Below are positions 25,751 to 37,403 of a DNA stretch of 64,000 nt, in pieces. The notes under the pieces are model-generated. The model was given only the letters and a program-made list of their open reading frames with translations, ran no database searches and was not told where the DNA came from. This DNA comes from Rotaria macrura (taxonomy: Eukaryota; Rotifera; Eurotatoria; Philodinida; Philodinidae). The stretch spans positions 62,001 to 126,000 of the forward strand of contig OENT01000069.1 in assembly GCA_900239685.1 (NCBI GenBank), in the 5' to 3' direction. Each line of letters opens with the position of its first letter. Position 1 is the first letter of the stretch. The position numbers and the translations under genes are program-made.

Positions 25751-27149
25751 TTGAATCGTGCTTTACATGCATCTTCTTGTATTTCTCGTTTTGTTTTCAA
25801 CAAGATTTTAAATAAATATTCTCTCAATGATGTGTTGTTAACATGAATATTTCTCTGTTTATTTTCATATGTACGTACCTGGATGATCGACCTTTCCCTA
25901 CCGACGCTCTTGTACTTGTAACGAACTTCATCTAATCACCTCCTGAAAAAGCCTCATTCTCTTTGATGAACAGCTAGATACCAAAGAGTGTAGCAGAGAG
26001 AAATAACGCCGAGAACAGGACGATGTACAATTAGACAGAATTCTAAACTGTCCAGCAAGTTTATACACCACTCGACACGATTACTGTGGATCAATTTTTT
26101 AGCTGCCATTTCACCTAGTGAATTCTATTTCAAGCAATAGAATAGACTGTAACTTCGAAATTGAACTTTGCATAGTACATTCTACTAGCGATCACTCGTC
26201 GGTGGTGAAACGATTTCAGTGTTAGAAAAGCTGAAATTAAGTCATTCGAAGTGTTAAAAGAGACGAGCAACTCTTCTTTGTCTTCGTCGGATATGGTTTC
26301 TGGTTCTCTGACATCTCACTCTAGCTTCATCTTCAACTTGCATAGTTCCTCTGTGGATCTGATAAGACCAAGCGTCATCCTCCGAGTTACAGTCGCTATC
26401 ATGTTTGAGTCTTTCATTGGCATAAGCGTACCCTGTACGAGTGTACTCAGATCAAATAGAGTGTCGCTTTAGAAAAGCCTTCAAGTCAATACTTGAAACG
26501 ATGCATGATGAATCGTTAAAGAAAACATAAACAGGTAGGCTAGTAATTATGAAAGCAGACAGACGCACAGCAGAGAAGCACATCAGACAATACATCCAGG
26601 ATAGGAAAGCGGGTTGAGTAGAACAGAATACGAAAGAATGAGAATAGTTGTTCAGTGATCATCTCTGGCATGTCTCGTCGGACAGAAGGACCCGAACACG
26701 AAACAAAAACTGATTAGGGCTCAAAAATTCTTGTGTCTGATTCGATGTCGCTCTTCGAACTTTTCGTAGAGCTCGTATTTGAATTGCAAGCATTGCCTTT
26801 CTCACTTTAATACTGTTGATTGGTTAGCTTTACGGATATATTCTCAAGTTTGCAGTTGTTGAACTCTTTACGCACAATTTTGCGTAATATTCATGCTCCT
26901 GATCGATAATTCTTAATGAAAAAGTCACCAAATCGTATCGTTGAAAATGTTTGTTGTTGAGTTATCATGTGGTTTTTAGTTCATAGTTAACGTTCGCAAC
27001 AGTTTTACTCTTCTCATCAACACGACAATCGACGTTGTACATTGTAACTTTCGTGTTCGAGTCAATGCGGTTACCAATGAGCAATGATGCTTCAACCGAG
27101 TAGCAGCTAACTCAAGAAAACAGCCAGCGATGAAATTGACTTAAATCTA
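25751..27149. other. Spacer, nothing recognised
   Basis: No supported coding exon or repeat. Confidence 0.5.
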
Positions 27150-27586
27150 ATGATTATGATCATTTTCTTTATTTTCTTCGGATGTAATGAGCACATTTTT
27201 GTTTCATTTGTCACGGAAGGACCAACACGTCCTACTGACGTCTGTCATGATTTGGTTATCAAGGCAGTTAAATCGCCAGTTCCGTTTTATTCAAAGCATA
27301 GAGAGAAAATGTTAGTGCTTGGATACCCGTGCCAAACAATAGAACGCCGGAAATCTTTCTGCTAACAACATCGTATACTTATTTTATAATTGACGAATAT
27401 TAAACTATGATGTGACGTACACTTGTCAATGTTTTTGAAAAAGATTATGATATTCTTTCCTTTCTCCGCAGAGTCGTGAAAGTAGCACTATTCACTGAAT
27501 CCGAAACAGATCAAACCATAAAAGCTTGGGATGAAATATCAAATTTCATTCCACTACAAGAAGAAACAATACAACAGAAGTCATAA
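27150..27586 (+). CDS. Small putative secreted protein, unknown family
   Basis: Two exons, 27150-27310 and 27472-27586, join in phase 2 through donor GTTAGT and acceptor CTCCGCAG (intron 161 bp), giving 91 codons and a stop. The first 20 residues (MIMIIFFIFFGCNEHIFVSF) are hydrophobic and read as a signal peptide. The mature part has a single cysteine and an acidic C-terminal region (ALFTESETDQTIKAWDEISN). If the intron is not spliced, the first exon ends after 71 codons. I do not recognise the protein. The neighbouring AHCY copy starts about 570 bp downstream on the same strand. Confidence 0.35.
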
Positions 27587-28156
27587 ACTACTACTAGAGA
27601 CTTTATAGGTTCATTCATATAACAATTCATTAACAAGTACGTCAAATATCTTCACAGTTTTTAAAACGCTTGTTCAGATTAAACTGTGAGAAAGATTTAA
27701 ACCATGACAAATAAATTTGCTATTTTTAAAGAAATAGACAAGCAAAATGCTTTTGAAACGAAAATTTAACTTAAATATGGAACGCATTCAAGAGGAAGAA
27801 TCAGAAAATTCATCAGCATCATCCATATTAACTCTCATTGCTACGAAACTTTTTCGTCGACACTTGAGTGAATAAAGTTTGCGGTAAGTTTGTCGGTCAC
27901 ATTATTTTAAGAGTACATCCAACATAAGTAGAACTAACTCATTGCGTTCTTTATCTGACATTATAAATCTGTATGATGGATATTTACATGAAATAGTCGG
28001 TTCGGAACAATTCCATCGAAGCTGAGGTTGGTTCCGAGTAGTAATCGTGCCTGTGACAATGAACACAAGTCACTCATTTCTCCACTTCAATCATGCTATT
28101 GAGGAGAACAATCGAGAGAGATCGGCGGCGCTCATAGTAATTTGTTCGATTTTCAG
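27587..28156. other. Short spacer before the AHCY copy
   Basis: No supported exon. A 41-codon frame at 27748-27873 (plus) has an acidic/serine-rich stretch, as in N-terminal extensions of AHCY-like proteins, but it ends in a stop before a possible donor at about 27883. Confidence 0.35.
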
Positions 28157-30324
28157 GAAATGCTCGTTTACATTTGCAGATCAATGTCAATCGGCGAATC
28201 TTTTCGACGATGAACAAGCACAACTAGTCTTGATAGATGATGGCATCGAAAAATTGCGGTGTCAAATTGCAAATCTAAATTTAGCTGAATTAGGTAGAAA
28301 AGCCTTATCGAGGGCTCAAAGCGAAATGCCAGGCTTAATGTTACTGAGAAAGATCTATGGTGCAAAACAACCGTTGAAAGGTGTCCGTTTTGCGGGTTGT
28401 TTACATTTGACAGCACAAACTGGTGTTATGATAGAAACATTTCGAGCAATGGGTGCACGAGTAAATTCTTTTCTTAGTTCTCATATTCAAGTGTTCAATA
28501 AATACTTATTCGTGTTCATCAGATTCAGTGGAGTTCCAATAATCCATTATCAACACAGGACCATATAGCTACAGCACTGCTAAAAGCTGGTCTATCGATT
28601 TTTGCGTGGAAAGGAGAAACAGAAGAAGAAAAATTATGGCGTATTGATCAGGTAAACAGGGACACGGCATTTTCTCTTCTGTCTTACAAAACTCAGCGGT
28701 AGAGACCTAATCGTCACCAAGCTACATCATACATGTTCCACTTTCTTACTCAATGCGCCTGCGATGTCTCACACACAAATGTCTACTAGTTTTATGAAAT
28801 ATGAATCGAGAATGTCTTTGAACCATTTAGAAAATCTCCCAAAACTATTCTGATAGATGGGAGTTTCGTTGTAATTCGATACTTTATGTCTACGGGAATG
28901 AATTGCCAAATATAACGAGAAGACTTGCTCAATTATTTATCAGAGAGAATATTTTTATCCGGTGTCTTCATTAGTTTGCTCGTTGTTACATTAAGCATAC
29001 AATGCGACTTCTATTCTCTTCTAGACAATCTACTTTTCTGATGGTCACCCATTAAATGCCATATTAGATGGTGGTTGTAACTTAGCTCGCATTGCACATG
29101 AAGAGTATCCACATTTGACACCGATGATACATGTTACCAGTGAAGAAACAACAGCTGCCACTAAAAAACAGCGCATATTACTAAAGAATAAAAAGTTAAA
29201 AGTTCCAGTGATTAATGTCGATGACAGTGTTACAAAGTCAAAATTCAACAATAATTATGAATGTGGTGAAAGTCTGATTAAAGGTATTGAACGAGCGACA
29301 GATGTCATGATTGAAGGAAAAGTAACAGTTGTTATCGGATACGACCACGTAGGAAAAGAATGTGCAAAAGTATTAAGTAGTCATGGCGCGCGAGCTATTA
29401 TTACGGAAATCGATCCGATTCGTGCTTTGCAAGCTGTCATGGATGGGAAATAATAGAAATATTTTGATTTCATTGAATCATAAAACCGTTCTTTTCTCTA
29501 GGCTAAAAAGTAACGACGATCGCGGAAGATTGTCAAGTTGGTCAAATATTTGTTACAGCTACTGGTTCGACACTGGACTAATTCGTGGTGAACATATGAT
29601 GAAAATGAGTGATAGGGCGATTTTTTGTAACATTGGCTCACGTCTAGCGGAAATCGATGTGCTGTGGTTGAAAGCCAACGAAGTCAAAGTTGAACATGTC
29701 AAATCACAAGTATATCAATCAGTCAATTAGCGTTGAATGTTTTGTTTTGATGATTTGTATCCTATTGTTGTTAGGTCGATAGTTATCACCTGGTGAGTGG
29801 TCGTGCTATTATCTTACCTACTGATGATCGCGTTATCAATCTTTGTAAGCGTGATCTTCAAGTGAATTCATTTATTATCCTAATGAGCTCTTACAGCTTG
29901 TACACATGACAATCCAAGTTTTGTTATGAGTAACTCGTTTTCAAATCAAATTTTGGCACAAATTGAATCATTCACGAAAATAGGTCAATATCCAATCGGA
30001 GTTTTAAGACAACCGAAAACTGTAAGTGCCCTTTGATTTTCTGAGTAAAACGTCTTCTCTAAAAGTGTCTCTCGTTTTGCTTTTCTATTCTGGTGATGAT
30101 TGGAAATCTCTTGTTTTCGATTCAAGTTAGATGAAGAAGTAGCTTTGGCACATCTCGATTATCTAGGCGTTAAACTGAAAAGACTCACCGAAACACAAGC
30201 GGCATATCTAGATTTACATGTAGACGGACCATTTAAACCTGACTATTATCGCCACTACCCAGGCAGACAAACATTTGGAAAAACGCTTTTAAACGAGTCG
30301 GGAACACTGATTGTGAGTTACTAA
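28157..30324 (+). pseudogene. S-adenosylhomocysteine hydrolase copy, probably non-functional
   Basis: Exons 28157 (or 28180)-28460, 28523-28651, 29025-29445, 29502-29709, 29775-29844, 29897-30021 and 30127-30324 follow AHCY from LAELGRKALSRAQSEMPGL to the C-terminal [13 protein letters not shown] splits S-adenosylhomocysteine into adenosine and homocysteine with bound NAD. Three lesions are visible. The donor expected after codon ATGGATG is GG, not GT (29446-29447). The next exon would open with in-frame TAA at 29504-29506. A frameshift separates TATGSTL from LIRGEHMMKM at about 29573-29578. Key residues are also lost: the positions of human D131 and D190 are G (29070-29072) and N (29247-29249), the glycine-rich GYGDVGKG reads GYDHVGKE, and CNIGH reads CNIGS. 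T57, E156 and K186 equivalents remain. The usual stop after YR is lost and about 20 extra codons run into an inverted repeat. All surviving donors are GTA, unlike neighbouring genes. Confidence 0.8.
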
Positions 30325-30618
30325 CGCTCATTAACAAAACGAAACAAAGTCGTTTTTCACGCAAAATTTTCACTTTCGGAGCGTGAAAACGGATAAAATC
30401 TCTAATTCTGATGGCTTAAACGCATTGGCTTTTTATTTGTCGAAGAGTTCTGCATTGTAACGCTCCGGACTAGAGTTTTTATCTATTTTCACGCTCCGAC
30501 AGTGAAAATTCTGCATAAAGAACGCGTTTCTTGCGCTTTGTTAATGAGTGTTAGTGACTCACAATCGATGTTCTCGATTGAGTGTTTAAACGCGTTTTTC
30601 CAAATGTTTCTCTGCTTG
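30261..30618. repeat. Fold-back inverted repeat at the 3' end of the AHCY copy
   Basis: The arm 30261-30404 pairs with 30471-30618 around a 66-bp loop. Long identical stretches include AAACATTTGGAAAAACGC, ACTAACxCTCATTAACAAA, AATTTTCACTxTCGGAGCGT and GATAAAA. Overall identity is roughly 80 percent with small gaps, clearly lower than the 10.4-kb inverted repeat, so it is older. The left arm contains the last 20 codons and the stop of the AHCY reading frame. Confidence 0.8.
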
Positions 30619-33600
30619 AAATGTTCAATGTCGATAAATCTCCCAGTTTATTTTCCGTTTCTGGTTAATTTATGTTGATGAACATAGAAACCGGTGCACT
30701 ATATCAGAGTGTTTCCTGAATACTCTCACTTGATTTTCAGCCAGAAACAAACGGTTCGTCGACGACAGTAGTACAAAGCAAACATGACGAAAAGAGGAAT
30801 ACGCCTTGTTGAGACAATCTGATCGGATTCAGATAGAATTTTCGTTGTTATTCAAAGTACGTTCAAACAAGTGTCCGATGGGTGAATTCTGTCCAGCATT
30901 CAGTACATTCGCTTTCTTCATCGTACCCATTTTTCAAGACTCGAATCCCTAGAAGTAAATCTATGTCAGAGAGATTTCCATTTGCCATAAAAAAAATCAC
31001 ACAGCTTTCGATGACTAAGTCTTGATCTAATCTGTGATCTTAAGTGCCTATAAAGCTAGTCATAGGATAGAAACTGCATATGACTATTCTTGCAGCTAGA
31101 CTAATCGGAAAAATAAACAAACATAAGTTTCATAGCGATGAACTGTTACTATTCAAGTACACAGGAGTTGATTCATCTGTCAAAAGAAGGAACGCTAAAG
31201 GCACCAGATGTTCGCATAAGTTTAAATTGCATTCATCGCTATTTTCGAGGACATGTTAGATACGAATAACACTCTTTTCATAAAAACAATTGCGTGGTTA
31301 GTTGCCATGCTTACACCAACAAATGAAATGAAGAATTGTCTTTGGCCTGTTGTTTGAACGAAATCCAGTAACTTCAGGGTTGCAGTTGTCAAGAGACTAC
31401 GTGATGTTGACACATTTTCAAACGAGATTGATCAATGAAAAAGAACGAACATCATCGCTTCAATCTAGCAAAAGTACGGAATAGAAAATCATCTGAAGAT
31501 CCTTTCAAATGCTTAACATGTATTATGGGAATTGTAAGTGAATCACCACTTTTGTTGAAGGACGCCGAAGAGAAATCACTATGTGATAAGTGTTCGTCTC
31601 AATAGTATTCGAACAAGTTGAGATAAGAACTCGTAAACCATTTCTTCTTCTTTTTCTAACATGATTTATCTATCAGTGATGAGAAATTTTCTTGTTGAAA
31701 AGCTTCCACTCGTGTCGTGTCGAAAACCGTAAGTAGTCGTCAGATCACACCGGGAATTAGTTTTTAACTATCACCAATCAGCTTTCAATGGAACGCCGTT
31801 CCTCTGGAAAATGAATTAGATTGAATACGACTTGGTTGATGCTTGTCAAGAAGCCTTTGCAAGTAAGAAACGAACGGCCACCACCACAGAACAAACCATC
31901 TTGTCGAAGCTTGGTGAAGCTTCTGAATCCTGACAAATGTTCGCCATGGAATCAATGTAAGAAACGAATCGAAGTTTGATTCGACTAAATTTCTATTTTC
32001 TCGTTGTTGATCGATTGATCTATCTGATCAAGTGTTGCACTTCGGCATGCCAATTAACATTCTACACCACTGCTTTTGAATCAAATTCTAATCGAAATGT
32101 TTTCAAATATCATTGAGAATTAAAGATTCATCTGAATGAAAGTCGAACAAATAATGCAAAATGGATTGCGAATAATTTACGTTCAAAATTTAAAGTCAAT
32201 GCTGCATCAAAATCATCAACATATCTTTTATTCAACATGAATCGCCAGAATTCTAAGTTAAACTAAACCGAAATTCCACCATGAAACCCGGTGAATATAC
32301 TGTGTTTCTCGCTCCCGACTACATGGAGATTTTTATCTGTGAACCAACCAAAGTAGCCTCATATGAGCAAGTCACAGAACTTCGACCGGATAAACTGTCA
32401 CACATTGTCTCAGCACCTTCTCGATCGAACAGACACGGTTGTAACTGAGAAACATTTACGTCTAAATACGTTTTCCAGCATAGTGATTGTCAATCGTCAT
32501 GTTGTTTTCTCAGAAAAACACGATCGTTTACGACTCTTAATCACAAATCCAATATACGTTCATGACCATATTTGACTGTTATACTCAATCATGTATTCGT
32601 GTAAAAAGTGGCTACACACGATCAGAAATGATTGTGCACGACGGATTCGGTGAACCTCGTTGGTGACAAATACCGATCAGGTACTTCTATACAGGTACTG
32701 ATTCAGTTTCTGATGCATTTCAAGATATTGTTTTCAATAAGTTAGCCGTTGAAACATATTCAGAAGACTTCTGAAGTGCGAAACAAACAATCCCAAAAGT
32801 ACTCTAAGGTACTTCAGCAGCAGAAACTTGCTATGACTTACCGGTATTAGGACGTCCTTTCGTGTACTTAGAACTCAACAGAGATTAAAAATTGAATGGC
32901 TATCTAATTTGTTTTATAGTCGTGTAAATTTTTGAAGAAACTAATGCGCAACATTTCGTTGACAAGTGCATCCCATCAGTTTGTAAGTATTGTCATCTAT
33001 GACTGATAGAATTTGATAGTTATGGTAGAAAGAAAAGCCGAATTTCTACTCTTCGTCTACCGGTTGTTGATAAGCTCTTGCTTATCAGCTAAAGAAGATG
33101 ATAAACTTCAACTTCAAATACGATGAAATAGATATGTAACAAGAAAGTAATACTTTAAATATGTTTTAGACACTGCGAGCTAGTCGATGAACTTCGCTTC
33201 TTATTCTTAACAAAAATCGTTAATGTTTCCGTAGCAGATCACTAACGGATCTAATCAGAATACTTCAAGGATTCGCTCTTGTTTTCCTGCGGAAACAAAA
33301 AAGTGCTAAAAGAAGCGTGTAATCAAGCAATCAAAAACTTCTCACGGATTTGAATCAGAATCCATTTAAGTTTACCAATCATTTTTGAATCGTTAATTAA
33401 TCACAAAAAATATGCGCCTATGGGTGAAAAAGCGTATTAATCTTATATCAACTTATTTAATCATAGTCACTGATATATTCTCTTGCTGCATTCCTGTTAC
33501 GAGTTTTCGTTTTGTCAATCAATAATATTTTGCTCAAGTCTTGTGTTAGGATCCAGATGCGATCATTCCTACAGTTTGGTGAAGTCTTTGGAGAACTTTT

Positions 33601-35031
33601 TCTCTTACTACTGTGAACATCATGACACCGGTCACGGTTGAATGTTTGTGGCATTCTGCATTCATAATTGAGAAGAAACTCTTGAGGAGAACCTTAACGA
33701 ATTCTGATTGCGGCTACGTTTAAACAAGACAAATTTTAGAGAAAGAACTTATTAAGAATCGAGACACGGAGCTTCAGATTCGAGATACACGAAGATCTTT
33801 GGAGAATTTCTCGAGCAATGATTGGACTTGCGTCTAGATTTAACTTCATATTCATATCGAATGAATAAATTGTGACCGAGCTCTTCCGATTGATTTAATT
33901 AACGCCCCTGTATCGCTGAATTTTACATTACTATTAGACGACACTCTCGATCTCGAATACCAGCAGACCAGACGTTCGAAATCCATCTGCCGTGTCATTC
34001 ATTCTGTCTTGCGGACTAGTCGTGACAGAATGAAAACGAGAAGATGAACTGAACATAAACAATCCAAAAGTCTTTCCGATAAGTCCAAACATAGACTCTA
34101 AGACGAACCCTTTGTGGTTTGATGTGGAATCTTAAGGATTTTGTGCTGAACTTGAGTTGTTCCTTCTTTTTCGTGGTAGATATTCTTTTCGTCCGACGGA
34201 TCTTAACATGGTTTCGTTACAAGGGTCCTGTGTGTCCACCAGCCAGAAGAACCACTTTAGGTTGCTTAGCTCCTGCAGAATCTTAACAGTTTTGTGAGTG
34301 TGTCTATGTTTTTGAGAGTAGTTGACGGACGCTTTTCTAAAAGATGATTCGTTCTAATTGATATGCATGACGTCTAAGAATACGTCAAACGAGTAAAATC
34401 GATTATTTAGACTTGTCTTTGACGACATTACCAAGGGCATCGTTCTCTCCTTCTTTAGAAATTCAATTACGCAGAGCTCGTAATTATGTCGACTAGTTTC
34501 TATTATTGAAACCGAAACGCTCGCCATTCCCCTTTGCCTTCATACGTAGATTAAAAACATTTGAGAGCGTCATGATTTATGTTTGCGCTTACCTGAGACG
34601 ATTTCCGATAGACTATCTCTCTAGTAATTAAAACTCAATATTTATCATTGAAACGAATAATAGGGAAAGTTCATTTAGATAGGATTTTTTTACATTCAGA
34701 GGTTGCCGCCGATTGTTGAAGACGATTGAACATAAGACGACGAAAGAGTTCGATTGATTGATTTCGATGCCTCGAAATTGAAATGAGATGTGAACAAACA
34801 TCAATCGTCTAGATCGTTTCCGCGCGACATCAGCTAAATCATGTGTGTTAAGTATTTGGAGAACGTGAGTTGAGCGGATGCTTTGGCTTTTATTTCAATA
34901 AGAGTGACGCGAAGCGGAAAAAGATGAACGAAGATCTCGGTGAAAAAAATGAAAAGAAAGATATTTTTGATAAAATTGTTCAGAGATAAACGATATGATA
35001 ACAGAAGAATAAATTGGCATGAAGAGTTCAT
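30619..35031. other. Spacer with scattered coding-like scraps
   Basis: No gene can be assembled. Three short stretches look as if they once coded. 31435-31533 (plus) opens with ATG and ends at a good GTAAGT donor. 32281-32448 (plus) opens with ATG in good context, 55 codons beginning MKPGEYTVFLAPDYMEIFI. 32820-32886 (plus) reads TCYDLPVLGRPFVYLEL before a stop. None joins another in phase and none is recognised. Confidence 0.35.
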
Positions 35032-37403
35032 TTAGAAAAGGCCTTTCTTCGGAGGTTTCCTAGAAAAAGCAAGGAGAAAACTTTTAGCATTGGCTCGACG
35101 AAAAGAGAATGGAGAACGAGTGAAGCAATACGCACGTTAACGTTAAATTTTGCTCATTGAATGTTGATCGATTCAAGTTTTCTTCCCACTGACGTCGAAT
35201 ATTGTCAAACTCTTGACGCTTCCGTTCGAACTTTTCTTCGTCTTGCTGGATTGTTAATCGAAATGTTTCTTGACTTCTCAAAAGCTAAAATGAGAAGCGA
35301 GCAATGTTAATCCTAGTCGAAAAGCAAGCTTAAGAACTGCAAACGTTTTGCTTATTTTCTTCGAGTCTTTGCAATTTTTCTTCGACCTTCGATTGATAAA
35401 CATTTTCCATATCTCGAGCCATCTTATCCAATCTTTCTTCAGCTTCGATCCGTTCATCTTCTAATTGCGATAGTAAATTTCTGCTTCGATTAACAAAAAA
35501 AGTGAATATTAGGAGCAAACAAAACAAGTGACGCGTCTAACTTGTTGATCGAAGATGTTTGCAGTGGTTTTCCATTCTTCGATTCGTTTCCGTTGAAAGA
35601 ACTTAACTTTTTAAATCTATAGTTTTCATAATGAAGATAATGCGTTACGTCGCGTAAGTCATTCAAATTTGTTTTTATAATCATAGATCTTAACGGAATA
35701 AAGTCACTATGAGCTTCGTCCTCAACTAAAATAAGATTGATAAACAAGAGAGGAAAATTACAATAAGTCAATGGAACGAATCGGATTTATAAATAAACTA
35801 AACGCGCAATAAATACCGTCAACGGTTCCCCACGCATACTGCCTTATTCGTGTTCGTTTATTTGGACGTTCTAAAACAAAATTACTGCCAACGACAGCAA
35901 ATGGAACTTTATCTTTGTATATTTTATTTGATTTGTTTTCATCGTTATTATTGTAATCCGGGAAATCGTAGAGTTTGATTTTCTCGTTGGTTATATCTTG
36001 CATAATCGATTTTTTGAATAAACGCAATTCATCCGATGTTAGTGTGTCCGCTTTGGCTATGACTGGAATTATATTGACACGGTCATGAAGACGTTTCATG
36101 AACTCGATGTCTAACGATTGAAGACTAAATGAACGGCATTTATTTATCGTGCTTCGATCTCAATAGTGAGTCGACAGACCTGTGGCCAGTTGGCGTGATG
36201 AAATAAAGACAGCAATGGATTCGATTATCGACGATATGAGTTTTACGAATGACTCGAGATTCGGCATTTAAATATTCTTCATATTTCGAATCAATATAGT
36301 CAATAATCGGCTGCCAACTAGAACACGCAATGAAAGACAAATGAGAAAAACCAAAAGAAAAGTGAGGCAACTTAACCAGTTAGAATTATCCACTGAATCG
36401 CCGAAACCAGGCGTATCAACGATAGTTAAACGCAGTTGAACACCTTTTTCTTTTAAAATAATTGACGATGAATCAATAGTAACTGTTTTCTTTTTTCTGT
36501 GAACCGTTGATGGAAAATCTTGACCATAGAGTTCGGTTTGAAAGAGCGTATTGATAAATGTTGATTTTCCCAGGCCCGATTGACCTAGACGGGTTGAATC
36601 GGAATTCATTTCGAATAGATACAAGTGGCGAACGAAAAGAAAACATACCGACAACCATTAAATTGAATTCGAAGCCTTTTTTCACCGCTCTTCTGTGAAC
36701 CTGATCGGGTAACGAAACGAAACCAACACTTGAACTTATTTCTCGGATTCTCGGCGCTGTTTGTTGTTGTTCTTTGTTTAACGAATTCGTATCTGATTGT
36801 CGACGGTTTTCGATTGGCTTTGAGGCGAGTGAATTGTTTTTATTGAAGTTAGTCGAGCTTATCGGCGAGCGATATTCGCTGTTTGATAATGATAAGTTTT
36901 GAACGAGAGGCGATTGATGAAGATCATCAACTGTTATTCGATACGACGGACTCTTCACAGTCGTCGTTGACGACAATGCACCTGAAGATGGTCCGATCGA
37001 GGTTGACTGTGGAGATGACACGAACGTAGGTGGGAGTGGTGGCGGTGGCGGTGGCGGAGGAGGCGGAGGAGGAGGACAAGCTGGAGCTGAAGAAGGCGTT
37101 GCTCGATTTAATGACGAAGACTTTTCATCTGGTTTCATATCGGTATTTGAAGAAACGGCTGAATCACCTTTTGAAACATTCGAATTCGAGGTTGAACGAA
37201 GATAAGGTTCGGCACGACGCTAAAACAAAACATATGAAATCTATTTCCAATAGGTGATTTTATTTAAATCAGAAATAGGATTAAACATCGATTTCGATTG
37301 AAATGTTCCATACCTTTGATTTCCATTGAATATATTTCCCTAAACTCTCTCGAAGTAAAACACAATCGGAAACAATATTACTTTCGTGTCCACCGATGAA
37401 CAT
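35032..37403 (-). CDS. SEPT7: Septin, septin-7 type, with a proline-rich N-terminal extension
   Basis: Nine exons close exactly to 601 codons: 37403-37314, 37219-36649, 36584-36377, 36317-36180, 36124-35817, 35725-35542, 35480-35345, 35284-35142, 35059-35032. Septins are GTP-binding proteins that assemble into filaments at the cell cortex and cytokinetic furrow. Landmarks: [19 protein letters not shown] ahead of the P-loop GQSGLGKST (from residue 221), G3 DTPGFGD (277), septin-specific [15 protein letters not shown]4 AKAD (359-362), the RxRQYxWG element, then a C-terminal coiled coil ([33 protein letters not shown]) and the end KKGLF, matching the basic septin-7 tail. The first 165 residues are extra: charged/serine-rich with a run of about 13 prolines (37030-37075). 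Septin-7 usually has about 430 residues, so the extension is the main oddity. The start is the ATG of exon 1, whose phase-0 junction fits. Introns are 55-94 bp. Confidence 0.93.

Noticed and set aside
29504..29506. Possible reassigned TAA codon (tyrosine expected in AHCY at this place)
   Set aside because: TAA is a true stop at the family-correct ends of the septin and in the LU and PPP4R1 genes, and the same AHCY copy also has a lost donor and a frameshift.
37030..37257. Plus-strand frame with EEAEEEDK repeats
   Set aside because: Antisense of the septin polyproline codons.
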